Shown piece by piece: positions 14,501 through 29,500 of a stretch of 64,000 bases of DNA; position 1 is the first letter of the stretch; each line of letters starts with the position of its first letter. A program made the translations under genes and the position numbers. This DNA comes from Caprimulgus europaeus (taxonomy: Eukaryota; Chordata; Aves; Caprimulgiformes; Caprimulgidae). Under the pieces are notes generated by a model. The model did no database searches and was not told the origin of the DNA. It saw only the letters and a program-made list of their open reading frames with translations. The stretch is taken from the NCBI GenBank assembly GCA_907165065.1, contig OU015533.1, positions 186,001 to 250,000 of the forward strand. Direction: 5' to 3'.

Positions 14501-17500
14501 CAAGAAGAATTAAAAGATAAGTTATCAGAATAACCAAATAAAAACATTTTATGGCACAGCAATTTTTAGTATTTACGTACTTACAAATGTGAAAATGATG
14601 GTCATGCAAAGGTATTTTTTCTGAAGAGATGTTTAATTAATGTGTTTTAAGTTACCAACATTCATTCGTGCTTTAGCAGACATTTTCAAAATCTTTATAA
14701 ATCTTTTTAAGGCAAATTATGGAGTAGTCCTGAAGGATACTTAGCTTACCTTTTTTCCCAGCATTTTTCAAAAACGTGTGAAAATATTAAAAGATGTTAC
14801 AATTCTGAAATACTCATGTTCAGTCAAACAGATTCGGATAGACTGTGTTACTTTTCTGCTCAGTAGATGCAATAAATTCTACTTTTTATCAGTTAAACTA
14901 TTTTTATTTGAGGACTAACGGGTATTTGTATTACAAAGTATTTCAGTATTTGTTTTTGAGATTCCACAAAAACCCAATAGCAATAGTGAAAGAAAGATTT
15001 GAATGTATTGCTGCATACTTTGTTTAGCTGGAGAATATAGCTACCATAAGTTTTAGTTCAGATAGATGGACTTTTATAAACTTTTCATTGCTTCAAGTTG
15101 GCACAGAAATTAATTTTCTTGCAGTGAATGAGGGGAGACCTAAATTGTACTAAACAAAACCTCAAGATTAAAATGAGTTTATGTTTTTCGACTCAGTTTT
15201 TGAGATCTACAGCACCCCAGAAAGCATTATGTGAAAATATGCTACTGCGTTTGCTTGTTATGCGTGTGTAAATTTCTGTGCACACTTACAGTTGGTGACG
15301 TGTAGCTTGATGTATTTTTTCATTTGCATTGAGCAGTTGATTATGTGAAAGCAGAGTAGTTTTTTTTTAAGTTTAAGGAAGAATCTATTTTGCCTTTTCA
15401 AAAGAGTTGAGCAATAAGCAGTTTGGTCACAGATAATTAAAAATAACGAAGTAGTGGCTGGCATACCTGCTAGGTAATAACTGTGTATGTCACTGAATTA
15501 TGTTCAAGATCTTGCACAGTAGTACAATTTACAAACGTTCGTAGAGATAATTCTCAATATATAGGTTCTGTGCATCATCAAAACATTGTACTACCCAAGT
15601 AGTACATAATTTTAAAAAAAGAAGGAAAAATCCCCAAACCTCTTGCTGTTCATGTTCTCAAGTGTCTTAGATTTATTTTTCCTTTTTACATCTGTGTTTG
15701 TAATACCTGTTTCTGAAATGTGTCAATTAAAAGGGTATGCAGTGGTGTCTTCTGAAGGAAGAGGAAGTCATTCCCCGTATCAGAGCTATGGAAGGGCGTA
15801 GAGGACGACCACCAAACCCAGACAGACAGCACTCTAGAGAGGAGTCAAGAATGAGACGACGCAAAGGCCGACCTCTGAATGTTGGTAGTGCCAAATTTCT
15901 AGATAACACCGACGCAAAGCTTTTAAGAAAGCTACAGGCGCAAGGTAAGAATTATTTTATTGTTTTCAGAAACAGAGGGTATCGATCTATAGAGAGTTAA
16001 TGTTTTTTTCTGAAGAGGAGTGATATGTTTCACTAGAAAGTTAGTATACAACATTTTGTTTTGGAATTTTGTCACGTGCTTTTATTGACCTTTTTTTCAA
16101 GGTCAGTAAATGTATATATGATTCAGTAAATGTATATATGGTTCAAATGTATATATGACATACATATCCTGATTTGGGTTAGGACTAAAAGGAAGGCAGG
16201 GAAAGGTGATGTTACAGTGGGGGTCTGCTACAGGCCACCCGACTTTGGAGACTGAGCAGATGAGTCCCTCTATAGGCAGATAGGAGTAGCCTCACATTCA
16301 CAAGCCCTGGTCCTCATGGGGGACTTCAGCCACCCCGATATCTGTTGGAGGGACAACACAGCAGGACACAAACAATCCAGGCGGTTCCCTGAATGCGTGG
16401 AGGACAATTTCTTTCTCCAAGTGGTCGAGGAACTGACAAAGGTGCCACGCTGGACCTTGTTCTCACCAACAAGGAGGGACTAGTTGGGAATGTTAAGTTC
16501 TCACGCAGCCTTGGCTGCAGTGACCGTGAAATGATGGAATTCAAGTTCCTTAGGGCAGTGAGGAAGGCGCACCGTAAGCTCACCACCCTGGATTTCAAGA
16601 GACCAGATTTTGACCTCTTCAGGGGTCTGCTTGGTCAGGTACTGTGGGATGAGTTCCTGGAGGGAAGAGGGGCTCAGGACAGCTGGCTTATATTCAACGA
16701 TCTCCTACAAGCCCAGGAGTGGTGCATCCCAACAAAGAGGAAGGTGGGCAAAAACAGCAGGAGGCCTGCATGGATGGACAGGAAGATCCTGAACAAACTT
16801 AAGATCAAGAAAGAAGCCTACAGAGGGTGGAAGGAAGCATGGGTTATCTGGGAGGAATACAGAGAAATTGCCTGAGTGGCCAGGGATCAGGTTAGGAAAG
16901 CCAAGGCCTTGATAGAATTAAATTTGACCAGAGATGTCAAGGGCAACAAAAAAAGCTTTTATAGGTATGTTGGGGAGAAAAGAAAAGCTAGGGAAAGTGT
17001 GGGCCCTCTCTGGAAGGCAATGGGAGATCTGCTCACCTGGGACATTGAGAAGGCTGAGGTGCATAATGTCTTTTTTGCCTCAGTCTTCACCGGCGAGGGC
17101 TCGTGCCTCACTGCCCGAGTCCTAGAAATCTAAGGAAGGGTCGAGGAGAACGAAAAGCCGCCCACTGTAGGAAAAGATCAGGTTCGAGAGCACCTAAGGA
17201 ACCTGAAGGTGCACAAGTCCATGGAACCTGATGCAGTGCATCTGCAGGTTCTGAGAGTACTGGCAGATGAAGTTGCAAAACCACTATTCATCACATTTGA
17301 AAAGTCATGACAGTCTGGTGAAGTTCCTGCAGACTTGAAAAAAGGGGAACATAACCCCCATTTTTAGAAAGGGAAACAAGGAAGACCTGGGGAACTACAG
17401 GCCAGTCAGTCTCACCTCAGTGCCAGGGAAAATCATGGAGTAGATACTCCTAGATTTCCCAGCTTACTCTGTCCCATCCTGCTGATACGTTAACATCTGA

Positions 17501-20500
17501 CTTACCTTCCTGATCTAATGCTTCTTTTCACGGTGAGAACAATCAGCCATTGGAATAATCTCCCCAGGGAAGTGGTGGATTCCCCAACACTGTATACTTC
17601 TAAGATTCAACTGGACAAGGTGCTGGACCATCTTGTCTAGACCATGCTTTTGCCCGGAAAGATTGGACCAGGTGATCCTTGATGTCCCTTTCAACCTTGT
17701 ATTTACCTCAAATTCATCTAGCTCTTCTGGCCTGTCTGCAGTACACGGTGAACTGAGTAGGGGGAAACGACCTTACATCTTCAGCAGCAGAGACTGCCAC
17801 AGGGAATTCAGTAACGCTTTTTCCTAAGGCTTTTTTTCTATCCTGTTATCATTAGGTCCCAGATTGCATTTCTGGCTTCCTGTTGTAATGTTTGTAAAGA
17901 TCTTTTCTTGTCTGATCAGGCATCCTTTGCAAGGTGCTCTTCAAATTCTTTTTTAGCCTTTCTAACTCTAAGTTTGGCATGTCGTAGGTTTTTATGTTCT
18001 TATTTGAACAAGCTTTTCTTTTTTAACATGCTCACCATTTTCTCCTATGATGGCCTCCTTTTCTCAAGAGCCACATATGGACTACTTTTTTCTGTTTTTA
18101 AATGTGGCTCAGTGTTTACCTAGAAAAGTGTGAATTCTTTTGAACTGCTTCTGGGTTGCTCACTTCAAGGATGCATGCTTAAAGACTGCTTTTGTGCAGC
18201 TTCTTTTAGGGTTCCACCAAATGGACAATATAGACGTCTCTTCATTCGTTGTCTGTATGCGGTGTGACTTGATACTGCACTTTGCATAGAAAGCTGGTTT
18301 CTGCCTGTACATCTCATTCTGACATTCCTGTAATGTTGGTACCTGGCAACACTGTGTATTATTAATTATGCTTCTGCTGTGTCCATGAGGTGTCCATTAC
18401 ATCTGAGTTATCATTTGATACCAAGAATTCTAGTTTCCCTATTTTCTTTTTAGGATTCTTGGCTTGATTTAGAAGCCTTTACATTTTGCTCAGTACAGTA
18501 AGTTGAATGGAAATACAGGTGGTCTCATTTGTTGTCAGGAAGTTACTAATGCCACTTTTGTCAAGCATTGGAACAGGCTGCCCAGGGAAGTGGTGGAGTC
18601 ACCATCCCTGATAGTATTTAAAAGATGGGTAGATGAGATGCTTAGGGACATGGGTTAGTGGTGGACTCGGCAGTGTTGAGTTTATGGTTGGACTCTATGA
18701 TCTTAAAGGTCTTTTCCAACCAAAACAATTCTGTGCTGCTCTGATTCTAATTAGCATAAGAGTGGCTGGCTGTAGGCAGCCACAGTAAAGAGAGTTATGA
18801 CACAGATGAGTGTTATTGGTTTTTTTTAACAATTTTAACAGAACATTGTTAAAAAAGAATTAGATAATTACATAAGGTGACTTATAAGGAAAACAGTAAT
18901 TCCATACTTTCTGAACAACATGTTGATTTAGTACTCTGAGACAAATGTTTTCTGCTTTAAAAAGAAAGATGGAATCTTTCTAAATGAGTTTCTAAATGAA
19001 GCAGCATTGTTGGCCTGTGATGCTATCACTTAAAAGATACTTTTTTCCTCCAAAATATATATTTTTTTTAAAATATTTAAAGTATCCATGTTCATTTGTG
19101 CTGTTAATATAGAGATACAAGATACCACTAGAGATAGCTGATAGTGAAATGTCAAGATAAATGTGTGTAAAACAAATCCACTGTTTTCCCTACAAATATT
19201 TTTAATATGAGCTATATCTTTGTTGTTGGACAGCACTGTTTTTATGAACTTTGCATTTTCTTTTTGTAACAGAAATAGCTAGGCAAGCAGCACAAATAAA
19301 GCTACTGAGAAAACTCCAGAAGCAGGAACAAGCTCGAGCTGCCAAAGAAGCGAAAAAACAGCAGGGTAAGTGTTACCTGTGAAAGTTTGTGCATGCTAGC
19401 AGATTCTTTTGAAAAGTATTAATGAAAATTTTCTTGTCTCTTGTTGTGTTCTGCTGACACTAATTTCTTGTTTGCTTTTGTTTGTTAGCTATTATGGCAG
19501 CTGAGGAAAAGCGAAAGCAAAAGGAGCAGATAAAGATAATGAAGCAGCAGGTAAACTATGTGATTGCTAAATAAGCTCTTTAAATTATGTTTTCAGTTAT
19601 TGAATTGGGGCAGTTTAATTATTTAGTAAATGAAGTATACTGATTCCAAAGTGAATGTTTTAAATCTACAGAGCAGACTGTATATTATTTAAAATTTTAA
19701 ACTCTACAGTTGTTCATGTTGTCAGAGCATCCCAATTTTGCTTGTGTTGATTTAAGCCACCCAGTATGTGTAATTGCTCACCAATATCAGTAAGAAATTA
19801 AAAAACTGCTACTGAAATACAGTGATCCAGTCTTCCTTTAACTGATTCTGTGAAAACACTGGAATTGGCTTCTTTCGTGGTTCTAGTTGCCTGTTAGTGA
19901 CTTTAGTTTGTGTGCAAAGAGTTGTATCTCAGAATGCCAGTGAATTAATACATGTTTTTGAACCTACAAGTATTATTAAATAATGTCATAGCAAATAGTT
20001 GCAATAAAAGAGCCTATATACATTTTACCAAATTAAGGTACTTATGGAAGTAGGTTTTTAAATTTTTTTATCAACTGATTTTATCGAATTAGTGAAAAGT
20101 TAGGTATGTTTGGAATCTAAAAATTTTTGAAAGGGAATAATCTGCATCCAAAAATATGTTTGTGTGGTTGGTTTTTTGTATTTGTTCAGTTCAGTGTGAA
20201 ACTGATTGCAAAGTTCAGAAGTTAAATACTTCATCTGGTAGCAGTCAAAGGAGAAGTTTTTTAGCTTTCAGTGAAAAGACACTTTTTGTGTTGTGTACCA
20301 TTATTGCATTTGTTTTTTACGCTCTTACAGTGGCAGAAAACAAATATATAGAACCTTCTAAAAGTAGAAAAAGTTGACTTTGGTAGGCCAATTCAGCCTG
20401 TACTCCTGTTGAATTAGTATGTGTAGGCATAGTACAGATTGCACATTTAAATTTTTTTTTACAAAAGAATGTCTAACTATTGTTTTAATTAACTGTTTTA

Positions 20501-23500
20501 TGTTCAATGATTGTATTCTTATTATATTAGTATTTCCAGAGGCTTGGATTAAAGGGATATATGTGGATGGAAAGTATGAACGTTTATTATTAAAACTAGT
20601 AATTTTTATTTGTGATAGAAACTTTTACTGAAATTTCCATAAAATCCTATAAATACTTGCACATGATGGTATGTTACTTTGTAATGTAATGTGTATTTTT
20701 AGCTGTAATTAAAATTTTGAAGTTCGGCATGGGAAGAGTGGATTCCAGGTTTGACTTCCACTGTATTCACTGCATCACCTTCTCTGGATGTTTCATTGAC
20801 TTTCTGATTTAAAATACCTCATGCCTTTCATACAGGATAAAGCTGAAGTCTGTTGCAGGGAAAAATGTTTCTTCAGTGGTGCAGTGTCCTCAATGTAGTC
20901 TCAAGACTGGTTTGTCTTTGTATTTTAGTTCAGCTGTGTTTTTCTAAAGATGGTTTAGTTATTTTTTTTTGATCTCTTGTTACATCTCTTCAACCTGTTG
21001 TGTTAAGCTCTGTTGAGTAATTTTATTTTGCAGCTAAGTTGCATTTAGATCTCTATAGAAGCTTCACATTTACCAGTCAGATTCAGAAACTGGCAAACCG
21101 AAACATGTCTGTATTTGATTTATTTTTTTTTAAATCTGAAAACAATTAATTAGAATGAAATAACAGAATCATAGAGTGGTTTAGACCTTTAAGATTGAGT
21201 CTAACCGTAAACCTGACACTACCAAGTCCACCTCTAAACCATGTTGCTAAGACATGGTTTGAATGGCAAAAGACATCTACACTTCTTTTAAATACCTTCA
21301 GGGATGGTGCCTCATCACTGCCCTGGGCAGCCAGTCCCAGTGCTTTACAAGCCTTTTAGGAAATAAATTCTTCCTCACATCCAGTCTTAGCTGCCCTGGG
21401 CACAACTTGAGCCCTTTTCCTCTTGTCCTGTCCTTGCTCCTTGGTTGACAGACCCACCCCCACCTCTCTCCACCCTCCTCCAGGGGACTTGGACAGAGCC
21501 AGAAGGTCTCCCCTCAGCCTCCTTTTCTCCAGGCTCAGCACCCCCCAGTTCCCTCAGCCGGGAACTCAGCACACTTGTGCTCCAGACCCTTCCCCAGCTC
21601 CGGTGCCCTTCTCTGGACACGCTCCAGCACCTCAGGGCTTTGTATTGTCTCATCATCCCAGCACTTCGAAATAGTACTAGAAAATCAGATCCCTGATTAT
21701 TTTTCCTTTAAGTGGCTGTCCAGGTTTTTAGCTGAAATAGAGCTGGGTTTCTTTTTCAGTAGCTAGAATTGTGCTGCGTTTTGCTTCCAGCCTGGGGACT
21801 CACTTTGACTTCCAGTGACAAAAAGGTAAACGTTGATATGTTATCAGTGTCTCTCTCTAGCTACTGAAAAAGAAACCCAACTCTGTTTCAGCTAAAAACT
21901 AACACAGTGGCATTCTGAGCTGTTAAAAAAGCTAATGTAAAGGCCTTTTAAATCTTTGAAATCCAGATATTAAAAGCTAAGATAATTCATTTAAAAAAGA
22001 AAAAAAAAAGTTGTTAACCAAAATCTGTGTTACTGTAGACTACCTTAAATATCCGAGGAATAGATAACAATTAATCCTTGTTGGTAACTGTAGATTTTTC
22101 AATGAAGAAAGTGGTTGTTATAGCAGACAGTGGGCTAGAAGTGTTCATTCTACCATCTATGAGTTAAATTAGGAAAGGCAGAGAGAGCTGTGAATGTTCA
22201 GCCTGTAGAAGATAAGGCTCAGGATGATCTCACCAGTGTGTATAAATACCCGAAGGGAGGGTGCAAAGAGGACACAGCCAGGCTCTTTTCAGAGGTGCCC
22301 AGTGACAGGACAAGAGATCATGGGCACAAAATGAAACACAGGAGATTCCCTCTGAAAACACTTTGGTACCAGGACAGTGACTGAGAACTGGAACAGCGAG
22401 CTCAGGGAGGTTGTGTGGTCTCTCACTTGAGAGATTTTCAACAGCTGTCTGGACATGGTCCTGAGTAACTGACTCTAGGTGACCCCTCTTGAGCAGGGGG
22501 GTTTCGACATGGTGACCTCCAGATGTCCCTTCCAACCTCAGCCATTCTGTACTTCTGTAAATAGTGACAGCTTTGAAGTTTCCACTTCTGAAGGCAACCC
22601 ATACTTGTTAAAGAATGGCAAATAATGCAGGGGTTTTTTGTGTTGTTGTTTTTGGTTTTTTTTTCCCTTAAGAGCATTGGACTTGGGAAATACCAGACAC
22701 CTTCTAATTCTGAGCATACATTGTTATATGGGAACAATTGACTGCAATGATTGTGAGACTTTATAACAAAAAGCATATATGTATAAACTTGCTCATTTTT
22801 AAAAATGTAAAAGTAAATGTACTTTCTCAGTATTGGTTGGGTTTGGTTTTTTTTTAAAAGAAATAACTTTCTTCCTCTTGTAGGAAAAAATTAAGCGAAT
22901 CCAGCAAATCAGAATGGAGAAAGAACTTCGAGCTCAGCAAATTTTAGAGGTAAAGATAATTTCTGAAATAAAATTTTTGTGTTGCCATTTTAAATAATGT
23001 AGTATTTAATAGTTGCACATACAGTTAGGAATGTAACTAAATGCTCTAATAACCTCGACTTCCAAAGGCCAGTTAAAAAAAATATGTCTTAAAATAAATT
23101 TTTATATATATATGGATGGATATATATATGCTAGAATACACTAGTATACTAGTTTGCTAGTATATGAGCAAAGATAGATTGCTAGTTTTCAAGTCTCCAT
23201 TCATGGAAAAATTAATGGTGGTTTCTTTGGCATTTATATTTTATTGTTTCTGTGTATACTTACTTTCTTAGTTATAATAGCCAAGTGAAGCAATTTTGAG
23301 TGAGACTTGAAATTCTGGCTTAATTTTTAAAAATTAAATGAATTGTGAATTGATTGTTTATGAAAGCTCCATTGGGGAAGAAATCTGTTTTGATGTACAC
23401 AATATGTGGTGATGTTTTAAACTTTTAAAGGCATGTAAATTTATTCCTAGTCAGTTTATTTTCAAGTTGTGATGATGTTGTTGTGTGACCGGTTTTGCAT

Positions 23501-26500
23501 GCACAGGCAAAAAAGAAAAAGAAGGAAGAAGCAGCAAATGCCAAATTATTGGAGGCCGAAAAACGAATAAAGGTTAGTTTAGAGGAGCTTCAAAAACAAG
23601 TGTATTGTTATGCATAGTATATGTTGATGTATAAAAGCAGTAAATTTGGAAGAATATTAATTGATAATGAAACTGTACATGGAGACGGCACATGAATGAT
23701 GCGTGTACATATGTTTATATAAATACATGATGCATACACAAGAAGTTTGTGTATATGTGACATACACACCCACATGAATATATAGGGAGACAGTAATTTT
23801 TTGTGTGCCATTGCCATGAGTGTTGCTTATGTGATGCTTGGTTTGCATAACTTTAAAAGCTTGTGCAGTAACATTATTCACAATATGCTTTTAAGCACAC
23901 TGTATCTGCACACTACATTTGTATCGGAAACAGGGTGGCCAGCAGGACTAGGGAGGTGATCATCCCCCTGTGCTGGTCACTGGTGAGGCTGCAGCTCGAG
24001 TGCTGGGTTCAGTGCTGGGCCCCTGACTCCAAGAAGGACCTGGAGGTGCTGGAGCGTGTCCAGAGAAGGGCACTGGAGCTGGGGAAGGGTCTGGAGCACA
24101 AGTGTGCTGAGTTCCCGGCTGAGGGAACTGGGGTTGGACCGCGTAATCTTAGAGGCCTTTTCCAACCTTAATGATTCTGTGATTCTGTGTGGTATTGATC
24201 TGCAGAATCAAACCTTACAGTATATGCTTATCAGTATAAAAAATATTTGCTTCTCAATGACCATAGTCTTTTCTAGGCTGTATGTATACAAGAGTACATA
24301 AGTCTTTGACAGAGAGAAAATACATTTTATATGTACACTTCTAGTACCACTTTGGCATTCTTGGTGTATTTTAACATGGAACTTTCAACCCAGTAGACTT
24401 GCTGTCATGTATGTGACTTCTCTGTGGTCAGTTTATAGGAAGTGGGGAAATAAGAATTTAATACAGATGTGCTGTTTTAGTTTTCCAAAGTTTTCAACTT
24501 GGTAAGTACATTTTGATAGATATTTTAACTACATTTGTGTTCTTTTGTTTAAGGAAAAAGAGATGCGAAGGCAGCAAGCTGTTCTTCTGAAACACCAGGT
24601 TGGTGTACATTCAGTTGACCAAAGAGACAGAATGCCAGTTGTGAACTACTACTTAAGCTATATGGGGTGGGGGTGGGAATCTTCAAAATATTCCCTTTAA
24701 AAATACCTGGGTTTTATTCCTGCACAGATTTTCTTTCACCTTATGATTTGTTGCTTTGCTTTGGTGTTGGGGTCTTTTGGGGGATTATAAAGTGGTTTTA
24801 TGACTCTTGTGATTTCTGTTTCATAATGTTGTGCCAACTCTTTCTACCAGGAGTTGGAGAGGCATAGACTAGATATGGTATGGGTATGTTTATTTTTGTA
24901 CATCTAACACCGCATTGTGATTTGGTTGTGATATGGTTGTCATAGCAATGCATAAAATGTAGCACTGGCTGCTGTCATATTACATACTGCTGCATGGCTT
25001 TACAGCACAGTGCATTGCATACATCTGCTTGTCTTGTCTGTTAAGGGGGGGGAAAAAAAGACATGTCTTAAACATGTTTATAAATTGAACATGGCAATAC
25101 CTAAATGAGGTTTTTAACCAGAAATCGAAGTTATTGATGGACCAGTAGAAATTTGACTACTGTATAAAATCAGGGATTAATTAGTGCAAAATTCATAGGT
25201 AGTCACTTGGATAATTTTTACAAGCTGTGTCCCATTCACTGGGAATGAATCCAGACATTTTAAATACGATTTGAATTAACCTGTTTTAGAAATTGGGATT
25301 ATATCTTTCCTAAGTTTGCAAGGTACTGAGGAAACAGTAAGTGATAAATACATAATAAGTATGCAGTGAAACATTAGAATGTAATCCTAGCCTCACCGAA
25401 TTAGATGATAAAATTCCCATAGCCTTTACCGGGGCTAAGATTTACTCTACACTTCTAAGGCAAAAAGCCCCATACTTAATGCTCTAGAGTACAGCTCCTT
25501 CATGCATTTGAAGTTACTGACATAATTTATTGAGGGACAGGCATCAGTAAATGCAAGTGTCATTGCGTATGTGTATGCGCCACCACTAACTTATTAAAAC
25601 TGATCTAGAGCTGAGAAAATTAATCTTACTGATTTGTTGTTTGGGTACAAAAATGTTAATATTTGCAATGTTTGAAAATGACCAGTTTAAAATTTCTGCT
25701 GAATTGGCTATTGGATAATTAAATTGCAAATTCTGTAATAGCAGATGTAAGGTAACTGACCTGTTCCAGCCAACCATTATGCTTTTTGTTCTGCCAGCTT
25801 ATGAAGGAGCATCACAACTGACCATAAGTAAATCTGTATGCTTCTTTTTTACACTGTCTCCATGTTCATTGCTTTACCTTTTTGCTTTTGATTGTTCTTG
25901 TATTTGCTTTCTAAACCTGAACTAAAACATGCACAGACTTGGCCATTCTTGTCCTATATTTAGTATTTACTGTGACTTGTCTATTAATGCTAAATTACTC
26001 AGCTTTTTTACTGATTTGAAAATGTGGATTAGATTTGTTCTAATCTTACCTGCTTCAATAGGAACGAGAAAGGAGAAGACAACATATGATGCTTATGAAA
26101 GCCATGGAAGCACGTAAAAAAGCAGAAGTGAGTATTAACTTTTTAAAGTTAGATTTTTTCATGGTTTCATTCTGCAGTGATCTGTAGAAGAGAAACAGGA
26201 TATTAATGACTGTTTGATTTTTCAAATTGCATGTTAAGGGTATGGTAATTCCAGGGCAGAAGCTATGCATGTTGAAAAGATTGGTTGTGTTTTATAATCT
26301 ATTCACACCCACTTTGTGTTATGGGAATTTTTAAACCGTGTGTTGTCCAGAGAGATCTTCCCAACTGCTGCTTTCGTGAGTGGTCTCTGCTTTAGCAGAT
26401 GCATATTGGTGATACAGGTGTGTAAGCGGGGCCTTTAAAATCAGATACCTTGCACGTATGGCCGTTCTTTACTGTATTTGCACTCAGTCCTCTCTCTGAA

Positions 26501-29500
26501 ATGGTACTCCAGTGAATCTTTTCCATGTAGACATACTCAATATCTTTTTCCATATGGACAGGAGAGGAAAAATAATGTATCTTAGATTTGCTCACAAATT
26601 TGATGATTTTGTTCCATTTCTGTACTTTCCCCCTTCCCTTTACTTGCATGCATGTTTGTTAATTGCAGTGGTAATTACTAAGATTGCATAAGTAGTGCTT
26701 TTCAAATTCTTAGATCGTTCCATTGTAAGCATAATATGTGGGTTTTATTTTCTGCCCTTTTAATTCTATTTAAGGAAAAAGAGCGGCTCAAGCAAGAGAA
26801 ACGTGATGAAAAAAGATTAAATAAAGAACGTAAACTGGAACAGCGAAGATTGGAATTAGAAATGGCAAAGGAGCTAAAGAAGCCTAATGAAGATATGTGC
26901 TTAGCAGACCAGAAGGTAATCATAATAATGTAAACTTATTTTATTGCCTCTCGTTTCTGTATTTTGCCATTGTGACAATAACTTTTTTCCTTGCAGCCAC
27001 TCCCAAAGCATTCAAGTTCTACTCTAGATAGTTGTATGACTATTTGAAATATATGGAAATAGAAGATCCTGCAAACACTAAAGTAGCATCTGTTTAGCAT
27101 TTGGTTGATAAGTGGCCTGCTTCCCAAAAAGCACTTGCCTGATTGCTTAAAAAAAAAAATCAGTTTCTCTGAGTTATCTTTACAGCGGGCGTATGCATCA
27201 TGTCTCGGTACACAGGCACTAGATAAAGCTTTTCTCACATGTGCAACTATTCTAAGCTGTTACTCAAAAGAATTACTCTCCCAGTCTTCTGTGTTCTTAG
27301 TTCTTGTCCTTCAGGACTTGATATACCTCAGACTCAAGCTCTCTCTGTTCTAGAAAATTCCCCTCGCTCTGTCCCCCAAATATTTTTACACCACCTTTTA
27401 TAGCATTTTGGCTCAGACTAGAGCTTGAGAGCATCTCCTGGCCAAAAAGTACGTATTTATTAATCTCTTCCCTCATACAATGTGTGAAAAGGTAAATGTG
27501 CTTCAGCTTTAAATTAAATTTACTAGATGAGATGTTGGGGGGCAATTTCTCTGTAGTTTTTACCTTCTAGCATTGTCATGCTGTGGGTTGTATGGAAGTA
27601 TCAGTCAATTTCCCTAGCTAGTTATTATAAAAAAAAGTTTTCTTTTGAAATATACTACTGAATCTTTCATTGTTTTTCTTCACTTTTCAGCCTTTGCCAG
27701 AGTTGCCTCGCATCCCAGGTCTTGTTCTCGACGGAAGCACATTTTCAGATTGTCTCATGGTAGTGCAGTTCCTGCGTAACTTTGGTAAAGTTCTTGGCTT
27801 TGATGTGAATGTGGATGTCCCTTCCCTGAGCATTCTTCAAGAGGGTTTGCTAAACATAGGGGACAGCATGGGAGAAGTACAAGACTTGCTTGTAAAGCTT
27901 GTCTCTGCAGCTGTTTGTGATCCAGGACTTGTTACAGGATACAAGGTAAACCCACCCCCACCCCGGTTTTTGTTTGGACCTCTTGTAGGGCACTGTCACA
28001 TCTGTGGCCACATTTAACTCATTTTTTCTCCCCCTTTCATTCTTACCCTCGTGTTATACTCTCAGTGAGTCTTATTTCTTTCTCAGAGTCTGCTTTCAAT
28101 ATCACTTCATCAAAGTTCTGGTTCATTTGTGATTCTCCTTCTTATTATCCTTCTTTTTCAAGCCAACATAGCTCTTTTCTGCTCTAGAACTCTACATAGC
28201 ACTATTATACAAAACAGTATTCACCATGTTCCACTTGGACCATCTCTTTTTTTCATTTAACCTATTTCATTAATATTAATATTCTCTCCGCTCTTAAAAT
28301 TTAGAGGTGAAGATATTCCATTTGTTACTCTCTTCAAGATTTACATTTGAATAGTTTTAAAGAAAAGTCTTGATTAAAGGCTTTATGTAAAAAATGCAAA
28401 CAAACCCTCCCTACTGTTTTATAAACAATAATATAGCCTGCAGAGGAAAATAATATTTTTAAATGAGATTGTTTGAAATGTCTTTTTATTTTTAGGCTAA
28501 AACTATACTTGGGGAACACTTACTGAATGTTGGTATCAATCGAGATAATGTGTCCGAGATTCTGCAGATATTCATGGAGGCTCATTGTGGGCAAACTGAG
28601 CTGACAGAGAGCTTGAAGACAAAAGCTTTTCAGGCACATACTCCAGCTCAGAAAGCATCAGTGCTTGCTTTTCTTGTCAATGAGTTAGCATGCAGCAAAA
28701 GTGTAGTAAGGTAAGATTTTTCCCAAACAGGTCTGTAAAAATAAAACTGTAAGAATGTTGTAGTTCAGAAGTACTGTATACACTGTGCTCTGTTACAGGA
28801 GGATGCTTGATGTTCTTAAAATGAAAGCTGAAATTTGCTATATTACTGCTTCTTACCTTTATGTACTTCTGATATGATGGAAGAGTAAACTTTTCCATGT
28901 TTAGTCTTTAAGTTTGTTTTCAAAGCTTGCACCAGAATTTTTCCAGCTATTTTTGGAGTAAAAGGTGATGCTGATTACAAAGAAATGTACTAGGTACTCT
29001 AGGGAATAGTTTAGAAGAGTTGTATTAGGCTTCTGCAGTACTCTGTTTTCCCTTTTTTCCTTTTGTTTTTTAATAACTCTTTTGTCCAAGTACCATAAGC
29101 TGAGGTGTCAAGCCTGATTTATCATGGTAGGAACTCAAGAAAGTGTATACTTCATTTGTGTATGTAGCATTTTATAGTTTAAAAAACCCCGACATTAAAT
29201 AACATTTTAAACCCAACAACGTACGGTAAAAACTTAGGAAATGCCAGTCTTGGTGATACCTCTGCCTTTGCATTGTAACTTACTGTTGTAAAGTCTTTTA
29301 TCACCTAATTGAGTGCTGCTGCTTTTGGTATACTGTGATGCAAAAGTGAATCTGGTTTGTGTAAGGCAAGAATGAAATAGATGCTTCATGTTTTCCAAAG
29401 TTGAAAAATAGCAGAACTGAGCATGTACTGTGCACTGCTGATGTGTATTAATCAAATTCACCATGGTAAGAAACTATCTTATCGCAGATGACAAACTGTT

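Larger units (their letters stand above)
15945..19272 (+). other. BAZ2B intron 8 (CR1-rich)
   Basis: 3.3 kb holding a short tandem repeat (16,103-16,157), a large degenerate CR1 (16,175-17,705) and a CR1 3' fragment (18,558-18,745). The remainder is unrecognised AT-rich sequence. Confidence 0.75.
19551..22883 (+). other. BAZ2B intron 10
   Basis: 3.3 kb. Contains an antisense CR1 (21,164-21,680), a long inverted repeat (21,724-21,899) and a sense CR1 (22,175-22,557). The first 1.6 kb is AT-rich with nothing recognised. Confidence 0.75.

Noticed and set aside
16393-16875. 160-codon ORF in intron 8
   Set aside because: It is a leftover of CR1 ORF2, flanked by stops and lacking the RT core; not a host gene.
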